Source: Jeotgalibaca caeni
GTDB lineage: Bacteria > Bacillota > Bacilli > Lactobacillales > Aerococcaceae
Direction of reading: 5' to 3'
Length of the DNA: 64,000 bases
NCBI RefSeq assembly: GCF_028863945.1
Contig: NZ_JARBEA010000006.1
Span: forward strand, 16,953-80,952
Positions 11,675 through 20,748 of this stretch are shown here, piece by piece. The notes beneath the pieces are model-generated. The model searched no databases. It was not told where the DNA came from and was given only the letters and a program-made list of their open reading frames with translations. Positions within the stretch are counted from its first letter, which is position 1. Every line of letters begins with the position of its first letter. Both the position numbers and the translations under genes were made by a program.

Positions 11675-13054
11675 ATGGCTCGTAAAAAAAACAATAAAAT
11701 TACGCACTCTCCTCGCTATTTAGCGATGGAAGTGCTACAGGCAATTGAGACAGAGGGCGCTTATTCCAACCTTTTGTTGAATGCAACCATTGAGAAAGAA
11801 ACCCTGTCCGTTCAAGATGCAGGGCTTCTGACAGAATTGGTGTACGGGGTAACGCAGCGACGATTGGCTCTTGATTACGGACTATCACTATTTATCCAAA
11901 AACCTCAGAAAATGGAGAAGTGGGTCCTCAATTTATTGCGCCTGTCGGTCTACCAAATGGTTTACTTGGATAAAATTCCTGATCATGCCATTTTGTATGA
12001 TGCGGTAGAAATTGCTAAGGACAAAGGTCATGCAGGAATCGTGAAGCTGGTAAATGGAATTTTACGAAACGTTCAACGAAAAGACTTGAAAGACCCGGCA
12101 ACAATTGAGAAGCCAAACGAAAGACTAAGTGTTCAAGCGAGTGTACCAGTATGGCTCGTTGATTACTTCACGGAACAAAATGGTTTTGAAAAAACAGAAA
12201 AAATGCTGCTCTCGTTACTCGAGAAGCCTTTCATTGCCCTGCGGATTCAAAATCCTGATGAGATAGACCAAATCATGGACGACTTAAAAGAAGAGGGCGT
12301 TGAAACTGTAAAAAGTCCGCTTTCTCCAGTTGGACTACGAGTCATAACGGGACGAGTAACACACACGGCTCCCTTTAGAGAAGGGAAAATCACCATTCAA
12401 GATGAATCTAGCCAGCTAGTAGCTTTATTGGGTGGAGTGAAGGAACAAGACCATATCCTTGATGCTTGTGCGGCTCCGGGTGGAAAAACAATGCACATGG
12501 CCAGTTTCTTAGATGAGGAAAAGGGCGGGGTGGTTCATGCCCTAGATATCCATGAGCATAAAATTAATTTGATCGAACAAAACGCGACACGTATGAATGT
12601 ATCCAATCGAGTGAGAACTCATTTGTTAGACGCAAAAGAAGTAGCTTCCCAGTTCGAGCCCGCTTCGTTTGATGTCATTTTTGTAGATGCTCCCTGTTCT
12701 GGTCTCGGGCTGATGAGAAGAAAGCCTGAAATCAAATACGGCGTCCAAAGAGAGGCCATCGAAGCCCTGCACAAGGAACAGTTACAAATCTTAACAGCAG
12801 TCGAGCCTTTGCTGAAGCAAGGCGGACGCCTGGTTTATAGTACGTGTACGTTAGCCCGAACAGAAAACCAACAAACAGTAGAAGCCTTTTTAGAGCAACA
12901 CCAAAATATGCAGCTAAAACCAGTGGATGCAACTCTCTTGCCGAATGAAATAGTAACCGAGAAAGGCCAAATCCAGATTTATCCGGATGACTTCACGACG
13001 GATGGCTTCTTTATCTGCGTGATGGAAAAGCTGAGTAGTAGAGGAGAAGAATAA
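11675..13054 (+). CDS. rsmB: 16S rRNA (cytosine-967 C5) methyltransferase
   Basis: SAM-dependent rRNA methyltransferase (459 aa). It has an N-terminal NusB-like RNA-binding domain (about 1-145) and a C-terminal Rossmann domain with DACAAPGGKT, the PCSG motif (C341) and the TCT motif with nucleophile C391. I took ATG 11675, one base after the fmt stop, with AGGAT at 11661 as Shine-Dalgarno; a TTG nine bases earlier overlaps fmt and is less likely. Length matches the family. Confidence 0.95.
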   Translation: MARKKNNKITHSPRYLAMEVLQAIETEGAYSNLLLNATIEKETLSVQDAGLLTELVYGVTQRRLALDYGLSLFIQKPQKMEKWVLNLLRLSVYQMVYLDKIPDHAILYDAVEIAKDKGHAGIVKLVNGILRNVQRKDLKDPATIEKPNERLSVQASVPVWLVDYFTEQNGFEKTEKMLLSLLEKPFIALRIQNPDEIDQIMDDLKEEGVETVKSPLSPVGLRVITGRVTHTAPFREGKITIQDESSQLVALLGGVKEQDHILDACAAPGGKTMHMASFLDEEKGGVVHALDIHEHKINLIEQNATRMNVSNRVRTHLLDAKEVASQFEPASFDVIFVDAPCSGLGLMRRKPEIKYGVQREAIEALHKEQLQILTAVEPLLKQGGRLVYSTCTLARTENQQTVEAFLEQHQNMQLKPVDATLLPNEIVTEKGQIQIYPDDFTTDGFFICVMEKLSSRGEE

Positions 13055-13058
13055 CACG

Positions 13059-13802
13059 ATGCAGATTGCTTATGGAAGTGACATAGGAAAGAATCGATCA
13101 ATGAATGAAGATTATGTGAGTTGGTTCAAGAATCAACAGAATCAGCCGTTGATGCTGATTTGTGATGGTATGGGTGGACACCAAGCAGGAGACGTAGCAA
13201 GTGAGATGGCCGTCTCACACTTGGGCGAAGCATGGAAGAAAACTTCTTTTTCCCAAGCAGAGTCCGTTTCTTCCTGGTTCTTAACGACCATTCAAAAGGT
13301 AAATCAGTTAATATTCCAAAAATCACTCGATTTCGTTGACTTAGATGGCATGGGAACAACACTTGTTGCTGCTGCAGTAGTTGCAGGAGAATTGGTGGTA
13401 GCGCATATTGGCGATAGCCGTGCCTATTTATACCGCAATTATCAACTCAAACAATTAACGGAAGACCATTCCCTCGTGAATGAGTTAGTAAAATCTGGGG
13501 AATTATCTGAAACGGAAGCAAAAAACCATCCCCAAAAGAACATCGTCACTCGTTCAATGGGAAATAGAGAAAAAATTCAAATTGATCTGACTTCTGTCCC
13601 TATCAAAAAGAATGACTTTTTGGTTCTTTGTACAGACGGCTTGTCGAATTTGGTGGATGAAGAAGGGCTGAAACGTGTGCTCAAAGATTGGATGAGCTTG
13701 CCTGATAAAGTAACAAAACTAATCGAAATGGCTAATGAAGCAGGGGGATCAGATAATATATCTGTTTTAATCGCTCATTTCATCGAAAAAGAGGAGGGAT
13801 AA
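13059..13802 (+). CDS. stp: PP2C-family protein serine/threonine phosphatase
   Basis: Metal-dependent (Mn/Mg) phosphatase (247 aa), the partner of the adjacent PASTA kinase. PP2C motifs are complete: GKNRSMNED, CDGMGGHQAGD, a middle HIGDSRAYLYR, CTDGLSNLV and GGSDNISV carry the metal-binding aspartates. It lies 4 bases after rsmB and 2 bases before prkC, so kinase and phosphatase are made from one message. It is expected to dephosphorylate cell-wall and division targets of PrkC. Confidence 0.96.
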   Translation: MQIAYGSDIGKNRSMNEDYVSWFKNQQNQPLMLICDGMGGHQAGDVASEMAVSHLGEAWKKTSFSQAESVSSWFLTTIQKVNQLIFQKSLDFVDLDGMGTTLVAAAVVAGELVVAHIGDSRAYLYRNYQLKQLTEDHSLVNELVKSGELSETEAKNHPQKNIVTRSMGNREKIQIDLTSVPIKKNDFLVLCTDGLSNLVDEEGLKRVLKDWMSLPDKVTKLIEMANEAGGSDNISVLIAHFIEKEEG

Positions 13803-13804
13803 AG

Positions 13805-15802
13805 TTGATTGAAATCGGTAAAAAAATAGGAGAACGCTACAAGATTAAGAGATTGATCGGTTCAGGTGGAATGTCTAACGTTTATTTAGGACACGACTTA
13901 ATCTTGGACCGTGACGTAGCAGTAAAAGTTCTTCGCTACGATTTCCAGAATAATCGGGAAGCACTGAGACGCTTCCAAAGAGAAGCGCTGTCCGTTACGC
14001 AACTTATCCATCCAAACATTGTCGGTGTATATGATGTAGACGAAGAAGACGGACAGCAGTACATCGTTATGGAGTACGTAGAAGGAACTGATTTGAAGCA
14101 GTACATCCAAACGGTAGGGCAAGCAACGCCAGAAGACGCGGTCCATATCATGAGCCAAGTGTTGTCCGCAATGGCACTTGCTCATCGAAATCGGATCATT
14201 CACCGCGATATTAAACCGCAAAATTTATTGATTGATCGAGACAATACGATTAAGGTAACCGATTTTGGGATTGCGGTAGCTCTATCCGATACCTCCATTA
14301 CTCAAACCAATACGTTATTAGGGTCGGTTCATTATATTTCACCTGAACAAGCCCGGGGAAGTGTCACCACCGTTAAATCAGACATTTATGCACTTGGTAT
14401 TGTGTTATATGAACTCTTGAGCGGAGAAGTTCCTTTTGACGGAGAGTCTGCCGTTTCGATTGCGTTAAAACATTTCCAAGAACCCATGCCAACCGTACGC
14501 GAGAAGAACCCACATGTGCCGCAAAGCTTAGAAAATGTGATCTTAAAAGCTAGCGCAAAAGAACCGGCTGACCGATATGGTTCCTGTGATGAGATGTTGA
14601 TGGATTTAGAAACAGCGTTGAGCCCTCAAAGAGCGCACGAATCACAGTTTGCACCAGCAGCGATGTTGGAAGAAACAAAAGTCTTAGAACCTGTTAAAAT
14701 TCCTGCCAGTTCGGTACAACCTGTATCGGCAGCTCAAGTGACAGAAGAAGTAGTCAAAGAACCAAAGAAGAAAAAAGAACGTCAAAACGGGAAAGCAAAT
14801 CGTTCGAAAAAACGTGGTTTCTTATTTGGACTTTTGTTCCTCTTTTTGGCGATTGGAGTATTCATCATGACGCTCGTCATGAATCAAGAACCAGAAGACA
14901 TCGCGGTACCAACGATTTCAAATGTGACGGAAAATAGAGCGAAGTCTCTATTGGAAGAAGCGGGGCTTGGAGTAGGGGAAACCATTGAGGAACACGACGA
15001 AGAGATTGAAGAAGGATACGTGATTCGAACCAATCCAGAAGCAGGAGATCCGGTTCCACCGGAGACGGAAGTTGATTTATATGTCAGCTTAGGCCCCGCA
15101 CCTGTCGTTATTGAAGACTATTTAGGTGAGAATTATCAAGATGTCCGCGATGCCTTGCGTGATTTAGGGTTTAGGGTAGAACGGGTGGACCAATATGATT
15201 CTGCAGCAAGTGGCACCATCATTGATCAGAGCCTGACGCCAGGTTCTGAAGAATTAACGGAAAACACGACGATTACTTTAACCGTTAGTATGGGGCCACA
15301 AACATTTACTATGGAAGATTTAACCGGTTATACACGTGAAAGTGTTCAAGGATTTGCCAATGAGTATGGTCTCGATGTTGACTTCGAAGAAGAAAACTCT
15401 GACGATGTAGCAGAAGGATTGGTAATAACGCAGTCCATTCCACCACGGAGTAACTTCACACAAGGAGAATCGCTGGTTGTGACCATTTCTGCAGGTAAGG
15501 CAGAGCCGGAAATTGTGGTCTTTTCAAAAACAATCGCCATTCCTTACGAAGCTCCTGCTAAACCGTCGACTGGCAATAGTCAAGAATCAGGAGAGAGTGA
15601 AAGTTCTGCTCCGGCAACGAACCACATCACCATTTATATGCAAGATGCCGATCACCGCATCGAAGATGTTTTTCGTGAATTCGATATAGAAGAAAGTGAA
15701 GAAGTGACCTTGAACTTCCGGATTCTAGAAGGCGAGTCAGGAGCCTATATTGTTGAACGAGATGGAAAAGTTATTATGGAAGAGAAAAACTTAACCGAAT
15801 AA
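13805..15802 (+). CDS. prkC: PASTA-domain serine/threonine protein kinase
   Basis: Transmembrane Hanks-type kinase (665 aa) sensing peptidoglycan-related ligands. The cytoplasmic kinase domain has the glycine loop at 19-25, catalytic Lys41, HRDIKPQN at 133-140 and DFG at 153-155. A basic stretch leads into one transmembrane helix at about 338-359. Outside are three PASTA repeats (about 364-432, 433-505, 506-575), then a Ser/Glu-rich linker and a C-terminal region of about 70 residues seen in several Gram-positive PrkC proteins. The start is TTG 13805 after GAGGGA. It overlaps no neighbour and is coupled to stp. Confidence 0.96.
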   Translation: MIEIGKKIGERYKIKRLIGSGGMSNVYLGHDLILDRDVAVKVLRYDFQNNREALRRFQREALSVTQLIHPNIVGVYDVDEEDGQQYIVMEYVEGTDLKQYIQTVGQATPEDAVHIMSQVLSAMALAHRNRIIHRDIKPQNLLIDRDNTIKVTDFGIAVALSDTSITQTNTLLGSVHYISPEQARGSVTTVKSDIYALGIVLYELLSGEVPFDGESAVSIALKHFQEPMPTVREKNPHVPQSLENVILKASAKEPADRYGSCDEMLMDLETALSPQRAHESQFAPAAMLEETKVLEPVKIPASSVQPVSAAQVTEEVVKEPKKKKERQNGKANRSKKRGFLFGLLFLFLAIGVFIMTLVMNQEPEDIAVPTISNVTENRAKSLLEEAGLGVGETIEEHDEEIEEGYVIRTNPEAGDPVPPETEVDLYVSLGPAPVVIEDYLGENYQDVRDALRDLGFRVERVDQYDSAASGTIIDQSLTPGSEELTENTTITLTVSMGPQTFTMEDLTGYTRESVQGFANEYGLDVDFEEENSDDVAEGLVITQSIPPRSNFTQGESLVVTISAGKAEPEIVVFSKTIAIPYEAPAKPSTGNSQESGESESSAPATNHITIYMQDADHRIEDVFREFDIEESEEVTLNFRILEGESGAYIVERDGKVIMEEKNLTE

Positions 15803-15817
15803 AGAGGAGGCGTTCCC

Positions 15818-16714
15818 TTGCAGAAAGGTCAAATCAGAAAAGCGTTAAGTGGGTTTTACTATGTGTTTTCAGAAGGAAAAACCTATCAAACAAGAGGTAG
15901 AGGAAACTTTCGGGTCAAAGACACCAATCCATTAGTCGGTGATTTTGTGGAATTTGAGAGTGGAAATATGGAAGAAGGTGTGCTTGTTTCCATTCTTCCC
16001 CGTAAGAACGAATTAGTTCGGCCGCCGATTGCCAACATCGATGCGGGAATTATCGTCATGTCTGCTATAGAGCCAGATTTTTCTACCTATTTAGTAGACC
16101 GGTTTTTAGTGTATTTAGAAGGGCAATTTATTGCCCCGATTATTTATATTACGAAAACAGATTTATTGGACGAAAAACAACTCGAAGAGATGAAATCTTA
16201 TCAATCCGACTATCAAAAACTAGGTTATACCGTTTTCTTAGCCGATCAAAGAGCAGACGGTGCGGTAAATGCGTTGCTGGATGAACTTGGAGAACGAACG
16301 GTCGTTTTCATCGGTCAATCCGGTGTAGGGAAATCAACATTGTTGAATCAAATTCTTCCAGAACTAGCGCTTAAAACAGGTGAAATTTCTGCCTCTTTAG
16401 GAAGAGGACGACATACCACTCGTCATGTAGAGTTGATTCCTATTGGAGAAGCTCTTATTGCAGATACGCCTGGTTTCAGTAGTGTGGAACTAGAAGAGAT
16501 TGAAGAAGAAAACCTACCAGATTTATTTCCTGAATTTTTAGCGAACCGTGATGAGTGTCGTTTTTCTGGTTGCTATCACTTAAACGAACCAAATTGCCGA
16601 ATCAAACAACTGGTACAGTCTGGTGAGATTAGCGACTATCGCTACGAACATTACTTACAATTCCTAGAAGAAATTAAAAATAGGAAGCCAAACTATCAAA
16701 AAAACAAAAAGTAA
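15818..16714 (+). CDS. rsgA: Ribosome small-subunit GTPase RsgA
   Basis: Circularly permuted GTPase (298 aa) acting in late maturation of the 30S subunit. The order is diagnostic: an OB-fold (about 1-65), then G4 (TKTD), G1 (GQSGVGKSTLLN), G3 (DTPG), then a zinc finger starting at C247 (CRFSGCYH, then C). The TTG start at 15818 follows GAGGAGGCG by about 8 bases. It follows prkC by 15 bases in the conserved stp-prkC-rsgA-rpe-thiN order. Confidence 0.96.
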   Translation: MQKGQIRKALSGFYYVFSEGKTYQTRGRGNFRVKDTNPLVGDFVEFESGNMEEGVLVSILPRKNELVRPPIANIDAGIIVMSAIEPDFSTYLVDRFLVYLEGQFIAPIIYITKTDLLDEKQLEEMKSYQSDYQKLGYTVFLADQRADGAVNALLDELGERTVVFIGQSGVGKSTLLNQILPELALKTGEISASLGRGRHTTRHVELIPIGEALIADTPGFSSVELEEIEEENLPDLFPEFLANRDECRFSGCYHLNEPNCRIKQLVQSGEISDYRYEHYLQFLEEIKNRKPNYQKNKK

Positions 16715-16730
16715 AAGGTGTGTGATACGC

Positions 16731-17387
16731 GTGATGATAGCTCCTTCCATATTGAGCGCTGATTTTGCCAATTTAGCCCATGATGTGAAGCTGGTTGAGG
16801 AAGCAGGGGCAGGATATATTCATATCGATGCAATGGATGGCCAATTCGTGGATAATTTAACTTTCGGGCCGAATGTGGTAAAAGCACTTCGTCCTCATAC
16901 GAAGTTGCCGCTTGATTGCCACCTCATGGTTGAGAATCCAGAAAAATTGATTCCAGCATTTGCCAAAGCAGGTGCCGATATTATTTCGATTCATGTAGAA
17001 GCGACCAAGCACATCCATGGTGCCTTACAAATGATTAAGCAAGAGAATGTGAGTGCAGGGGTTGTCATTAACCCAGGCACGCCAGTTTCAGCCATTGAAC
17101 CGATCTTAAGCGAAGTAGACCTAGTATTAGTGATGACCGTAAATCCAGGATTTGGTGGACAAAGTTTTATTGAAAGTACGGTCGCTAAGATTGAAACCTT
17201 GAACCAGCTTCGCAAGGATAAAAATTATCACTATCTGATCGAAGTGGACGGCGGCATTACCGATGAAACAATTGGGCAGTGCAGCAAGGCTGGGGCAGAC
17301 GTATTTGTAGCAGGATCGTACGTCTATGGCGCGAAAGATATTAAAAAAGCGATTCAAAGCTTGAAAGATGCGGCGCAACATGAATAA
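16731..17387 (+). CDS. rpe: Ribulose-phosphate 3-epimerase
   Basis: Interconverts ribulose-5-phosphate and xylulose-5-phosphate in the pentose phosphate pathway; a TIM barrel with a divalent metal. Signatures are APSILSADF, HIDAMDG.F, CHLMVE, MTVNPGFGGQ and DGGI. The start is uncertain: GTG 16722, GTG 16731 and ATG 16734 are in frame. AAAGGTG at 16713-16719 fits 16731 or 16734 best, and homologues begin just before APSIL, so I use 16731. It overlaps thiN by 8 bases. Confidence 0.94.
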   Translation: MMIAPSILSADFANLAHDVKLVEEAGAGYIHIDAMDGQFVDNLTFGPNVVKALRPHTKLPLDCHLMVENPEKLIPAFAKAGADIISIHVEATKHIHGALQMIKQENVSAGVVINPGTPVSAIEPILSEVDLVLVMTVNPGFGGQSFIESTVAKIETLNQLRKDKNYHYLIEVDGGITDETIGQCSKAGADVFVAGSYVYGAKDIKKAIQSLKDAAQHE

Positions 17388-18048
17388 AAAAGCGGTCATT
17401 GTGGCAGGTGGCACAACGGGAAACTTGAATGAACATCAATCGCTGCTGAAAAATGCTGATGTCATTATTGGTGTAGATGGTGGAGCAGTGGCCTTACTTG
17501 AAGCGGGAGTGAGGGTTGACGTAGCCATAGGGGATTTTGATTCCATTTCAGCGGAAAACCTTCAACTCTTGAAAGACAAGGCTGAAAAAGTGATCGAATT
17601 GCCGGCGGAGAAGGATTTAACCGATACAGAAGCTGCATTGGAATATGCGGCGCAACAGTTGGAAGTAGATACAATTTTTATGTTGGGATTATTTGGTGGT
17701 CGGGTTGACCATATGATGAGTAATCTGTGGGTAGCCTACCATCCTGATTTCCAGGGAATCATCGAAAAGGTTGTGATGATAGATGAGGCAAATACATTGT
17801 CGTTCTATCGTCCCGGATCTTATCACGTTCATAAAGAGGAAGATAAGAAATACCTTTCCTTCATTAGCATGACCGCAGTGGAAGACTTGCGTTTAAGTGG
17901 GGTAAAGTATTCACTGGATGGGAAAGACTTTGATCATCCGATTGCTCTTGTCAGCAATGAATTTCTAGATAAAGAGATGAACTTTTCTTTTGCGGCAGGT
18001 TTAATAGCTATGGTCCAAAGTAAAGATATAATTAAAAAAAGAAGTTGA
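17380..18048 (+). CDS. thiN: Thiamine diphosphokinase
   Basis: Transfers pyrophosphate from ATP to thiamine, giving the cofactor thiamine diphosphate (222 aa). Motifs include IVAGG near the N-terminus, GVDGGA, VAIGDFDS and KDLTDTEAAL, all typical of ThiN/TPK. ATG 17380 is preferred over ATG 17368 because homologues start just before the IVAGG strand; it overlaps the rpe stop by 8 bases. No thiamine riboswitch is visible, as expected in this operon context. The stop codon lies inside the terminator hairpin. Confidence 0.93.
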   Translation: MNKKAVIVAGGTTGNLNEHQSLLKNADVIIGVDGGAVALLEAGVRVDVAIGDFDSISAENLQLLKDKAEKVIELPAEKDLTDTEAALEYAAQQLEVDTIFMLGLFGGRVDHMMSNLWVAYHPDFQGIIEKVVMIDEANTLSFYRPGSYHVHKEEDKKYLSFISMTAVEDLRLSGVKYSLDGKDFDHPIALVSNEFLDKEMNFSFAAGLIAMVQSKDIIKKRS

Positions 18049-18071
18049 GCTGCAGACTCAACTTCTTTTTT
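18036..18071. terminator. Bidirectional terminator between thiN and rpmB
   Basis: GAAGTTGAG pairs with CTCAACTTC around a short loop. It is flanked by an A-run on the left and a T-run on the right, so it can terminate both the thiN operon (+) and rpmB (-). The thiN TGA is part of the left arm. Confidence 0.9.
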
Positions 18072-18076
18072 TATGA

Positions 18077-18265
18077 TTATACGCGTTCTACTTTACCTGA
18101 TTTCAAAGCACGAGCAGAAACCCATACTTTTTTAGGTGTTCCATCAACCATGATGCGAACTTTTTGCAAGTTTGGTTTGTAGGTACGTTTTGTAGCGTTT
18201 AAAGCGTGAGAACGGTTGTTACCGGAACGGCTTTTACGTCCTGTGATGTAGCATTCTTTTGCCAT
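18077..18265 (-). CDS. rpmB: 50S ribosomal protein L28
   Basis: L28 (62 aa) of the large ribosomal subunit. The sequence [20 protein letters not shown] and the C-terminal [15 protein letters not shown] are typical. The zinc-binding cysteines of the C+ form are absent apart from one Cys, so this is a C- type. AAGGAGG lies 6-12 bases upstream on the minus strand. It is monocistronic, with its own promoter, and faces the thiN operon. Confidence 0.96.
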   Translation of the reverse strand: MAKECYITGRKSRSGNNRSHALNATKRTYKPNLQKVRIMVDGTPKKVWVSARALKSGKVERV

Positions 18266-18336
18266 TTCCTTACCTCCTTTAGTTGTATCAGAAGCACTAG
18301 TATTCGGGATGTTATTCCAATTTCATACACTTGAAT

Positions 18337-18365
18337 AATTTATCATAATTCATTCGTGAATGCAA
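18337..18365 (-). promoter_or_regulatory. rpmB promoter
   Basis: On the minus strand TTGCAT (18360-18365), a 17-base spacer and TAAATT (18337-18342) preceded by TGA, an extended -10. The predicted start is about 65 bases upstream of the rpmB ATG. Confidence 0.6.
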
Positions 18366-18491
18366 CTCTTTTAAAGTAAAAATACTTGACACTCTTTTAT
18401 TATTTTCATGCTTTTCAAAACTATATCTTGTAACTTTTGAAAAAAATAAGTACTATTAGGAAAGGAATTTTATCATTGGAGGCATATTCTT

Positions 18492-18500
18492 TGGTATAAT
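18492..18500 (+). promoter_or_regulatory. asp23 promoter (extended -10)
   Basis: TGG followed by a perfect TATAAT (18495-18500). The -35 is weak (TATCAT at 18-base spacing). The leader contains no clear structured element. Confidence 0.7.
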
Positions 18501-18591
18501 GTCTACAAAGAGAGTTATTTTTAAGGGAAAATATGCTATCATGGATGTTGATTAGTGTTTATTCCGATTCATACCAAGGAGGAATTCGAAC

Positions 18592-18954
18592 ATGGCAGTG
18601 AAAATCCAAACAGAATACGGAGAAATTGGCTTAACAAATGAAGTAATCGCAACGGTTGTGGGAGGAGCTGCTACTGATAACTATGGGGTCGTCGGTATGG
18701 CAAGCAAGAACCAAATTAGAGATAACATCAACGAGATTTTGAAAAAAGAAAATTATTCAAAAGGCGTTATCGTTCGTCAAGAAGGCGAAGGTGTGGCGGT
18801 TGACGTTTATATTGTTGTTCTTTATGGAACAAAGATTTCAGAAATCTGTCGAAATGTCCAAATTCAAGTGAAATATAACTTAGAAACCATGCTTGGGTTT
18901 GCCGCAGAACAAGTGAACGTATTTGTACAAGGCGTTCGCGTACTGAACGACTAA
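18592..18954 (+). CDS. Asp23/Gls24 family envelope stress protein
   Basis: A 120-aa Asp23-family protein, equivalent to YloU of Bacillus subtilis. The family is linked to cell-envelope stress and membrane anchoring, but its biochemical role is not settled. Visible features are the GEIGLTNEVIATVVGGAA start, GMASKNQI, and the C-terminal VNVFVQGVRV. There is no transmembrane segment. AAGGAGGA precedes the ATG. It is followed after 42 bases by fakA, the conserved yloU-yloV pair. Confidence 0.9.
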   Translation: MAVKIQTEYGEIGLTNEVIATVVGGAATDNYGVVGMASKNQIRDNINEILKKENYSKGVIVRQEGEGVAVDVYIVVLYGTKISEICRNVQIQVKYNLETMLGFAAEQVNVFVQGVRVLND

Positions 18955-18962
18955 TGGAGAGA

Positions 18963-18987
18963 TCACCATTCCACATGGTGAAGGAGG
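18963..18987 (+). promoter_or_regulatory. Hairpin abutting the fakA ribosome-binding site
   Basis: TCACCAT (18963-18969) and ATGGTGA (18975-18981) form a 7-bp stem with a 5-base loop. Its last base is the first base of the AAGGAGG Shine-Dalgarno (18981-18987). It has no U-tract. It could modulate fakA translation or protect a processed 5' end; this is inference. Confidence 0.5.
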
Positions 18988-18996
18988 ATATGTAAG

Positions 18997-20676
18997 GTGA
19001 ATAAAACAGAATTGACTGCTAGTGATTTAAAAGCGATGGTGGAGGTCGCACAAGAGCGTTTGAGTGAAAATGCAGAATATGTGAACTCTCTGAATGTTTT
19101 TCCGGTTCCAGATGGCGATACCGGTACAAATATGAACCTTTCGTTTACTTCCGGTGCTGATCGTGTAGCACTAGCAGAAGTAGATCGCATCGATCAACTA
19201 GGAAAAGACCTGGCTAAGGGACTATTAATGGGAGCGAGAGGAAACTCTGGCGTTATTTTATCTCAATTATTCCGCGGCTTTTCAAAAGCAATGGAAGGAA
19301 AAGCTAGCCTAAATGCAAATGATTTTGCAGCAGCGTTCTCTCAAGGTGTAGAAACAGCCTACAAAGCTGTTATGAAACCTGTTGAAGGAACCATTCTTAC
19401 TGTTGCTCGTGAATCGGCGAAAGAAGGCGCAGAAAAAGCGAAACATACAGATAATATCATCGAAGTGATGGAAACAGTCGTACAATCTGCAAAAGTAAGT
19501 TTGGAAAACACACCAAATTTATTAGCCGTACTGAAAGAAGTAGGGGTTGTAGATAGTGGCGGTCAAGGATTGCTCTTCATCTACCAAGGATTCCTAGAAT
19601 CTTTAACGGGTGAAAAGGTTTCTGTAAAAACAAAAACAATCGAAAAAGCAGATGTAACTGAAATTGCTCACCATGAGAATTTTGGGAATATTGGCCATGC
19701 TGTTACAAGCGAAAACATTGAGTTTGGGTACTGTACAGAAATCATGGTAAGACTAGGTGAAGGAAAAACTGTCTCAGAAGAGTTCGATTACGATGTATTC
19801 CGTAATCACTTGAATGAAGTAGGGGATTCTCTCTTAGTAGTTGCTGATGATGAGATTGTTAAAGTTCACGTTCACACGGAATATCCTGGTGAAGTGATGA
19901 ATTATGGTCAAAAATTTGGATCATTAGTTAAAATTAAAGTGGACAACATGCGTCTGCAACACGATGAAGTGATGGAAAAAGGGAGCGCATCAACTGCAAC
20001 AGAGAAAGAAATGCCGAAAAAACCATATGGTGTCATTGCTGTGGCAGCAGGAGAAGGCGTTCAAAATCTCTTTAAGAGCCTAGGTGTTGCGACGATTATT
20101 CCAGGTGGACAAACGATGAATCCAAGTACGGAAGATATTTTGAAGGCTATTGATTCATGCAATGCAGAAAAAACAATTATCTTACCGAACAACAAAAATA
20201 TTTTCATGGCTGCTGAACAAGCTGCTCAAGTATCTGATAGAGAAGTAGTGGTTATTCCATCTAAGACGATTTCACAAGGTTTGACAGCAATGTTGGCCTT
20301 TGATGATCAAGCTAATCTAGATACAAATAAAGAAAACATGACATTAGAACTTGATAATGTGAAGAGCGGTCAAATTACGAATGCAGTTCGTGATACTGAA
20401 ATCGACGGCTTAGCTATCACAAAAGATGATTACATGGGTATTGTTGACGGTAAGATTGTTACTTCTCATGCAGATCGCTTCTCAGCCGTTCTAGAAACTC
20501 TTCGCCAGATGATTGATGAGGACAGTGAAATTGTCACATTGATTTACGGAGAAGAAGCAACTGAAGAAGAGACACAAAACATCGCCGACAACATTGCGGA
20601 AGAGTTTGAAGATGTTGAAGTGGAAGTTCAAGCGGGAAATCAACCGGTTTACACATACTTAATTTCAGTAGAATAA
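18997..20676 (+). CDS. fakA: DAK2-domain fatty acid kinase subunit (FakA/YloV)
   Basis: ATP-binding subunit (559 aa) of the two-component fatty acid kinase. With a DegV-type FakB carrier it phosphorylates exogenous fatty acids for PlsX/PlsY phospholipid synthesis. The N-terminal DhaL-like domain (about 1-200) has the nucleotide/Mg motif FPVPDGDTGTNM and GARGNSGV; a middle and a C-terminal DegV-like domain follow. The GTG start at 18997 has AAGGAGG 9 bases upstream. Location beside recG-plsX-acpP fits a lipid-synthesis role. Confidence 0.93.
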   Translation: MNKTELTASDLKAMVEVAQERLSENAEYVNSLNVFPVPDGDTGTNMNLSFTSGADRVALAEVDRIDQLGKDLAKGLLMGARGNSGVILSQLFRGFSKAMEGKASLNANDFAAAFSQGVETAYKAVMKPVEGTILTVARESAKEGAEKAKHTDNIIEVMETVVQSAKVSLENTPNLLAVLKEVGVVDSGGQGLLFIYQGFLESLTGEKVSVKTKTIEKADVTEIAHHENFGNIGHAVTSENIEFGYCTEIMVRLGEGKTVSEEFDYDVFRNHLNEVGDSLLVVADDEIVKVHVHTEYPGEVMNYGQKFGSLVKIKVDNMRLQHDEVMEKGSASTATEKEMPKKPYGVIAVAAGEGVQNLFKSLGVATIIPGGQTMNPSTEDILKAIDSCNAEKTIILPNNKNIFMAAEQAAQVSDREVVVIPSKTISQGLTAMLAFDDQANLDTNKENMTLELDNVKSGQITNAVRDTEIDGLAITKDDYMGIVDGKIVTSHADRFSAVLETLRQMIDEDSEIVTLIYGEEATEEETQNIADNIAEEFEDVEVEVQAGNQPVYTYLISVE

Positions 20677-20684
20677 ATACAACC

Positions 20685-20718
20685 AAAGAGGCTGGGGCTT
20701 TTGCCTCAGTCTCTTTTT
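20685..20718 (+). terminator. Terminator after fakA
   Basis: AAAGAGGCTGGGGC pairs with GCCTCAGTCTCTTT (two wobbles) around a 4-base loop, followed by T residues. The stop of fakA is 9 bases upstream. Confidence 0.8.
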
Positions 20719-20748
20719 GGCAGTAAACACGAAAGGAGATGATTGCAA

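Larger units (their letters stand above)
18266..18591. other. Divergent intergenic region rpmB/asp23
   Basis: This 326-base gap contains no gene. It carries the rpmB leader and promoter on the minus strand and, from about 18470, the asp23 promoter and a leader of about 85 bases. The middle (18366-18470) is AT-rich with a TTGACA at 18386 that has no matching -10; I see nothing else there. Confidence 0.6.

Noticed and set aside
18386..18391. TTGACA as a promoter -35 in the rpmB/asp23 gap
   Set aside because: No -10 hexamer occurs 16-18 bases downstream.
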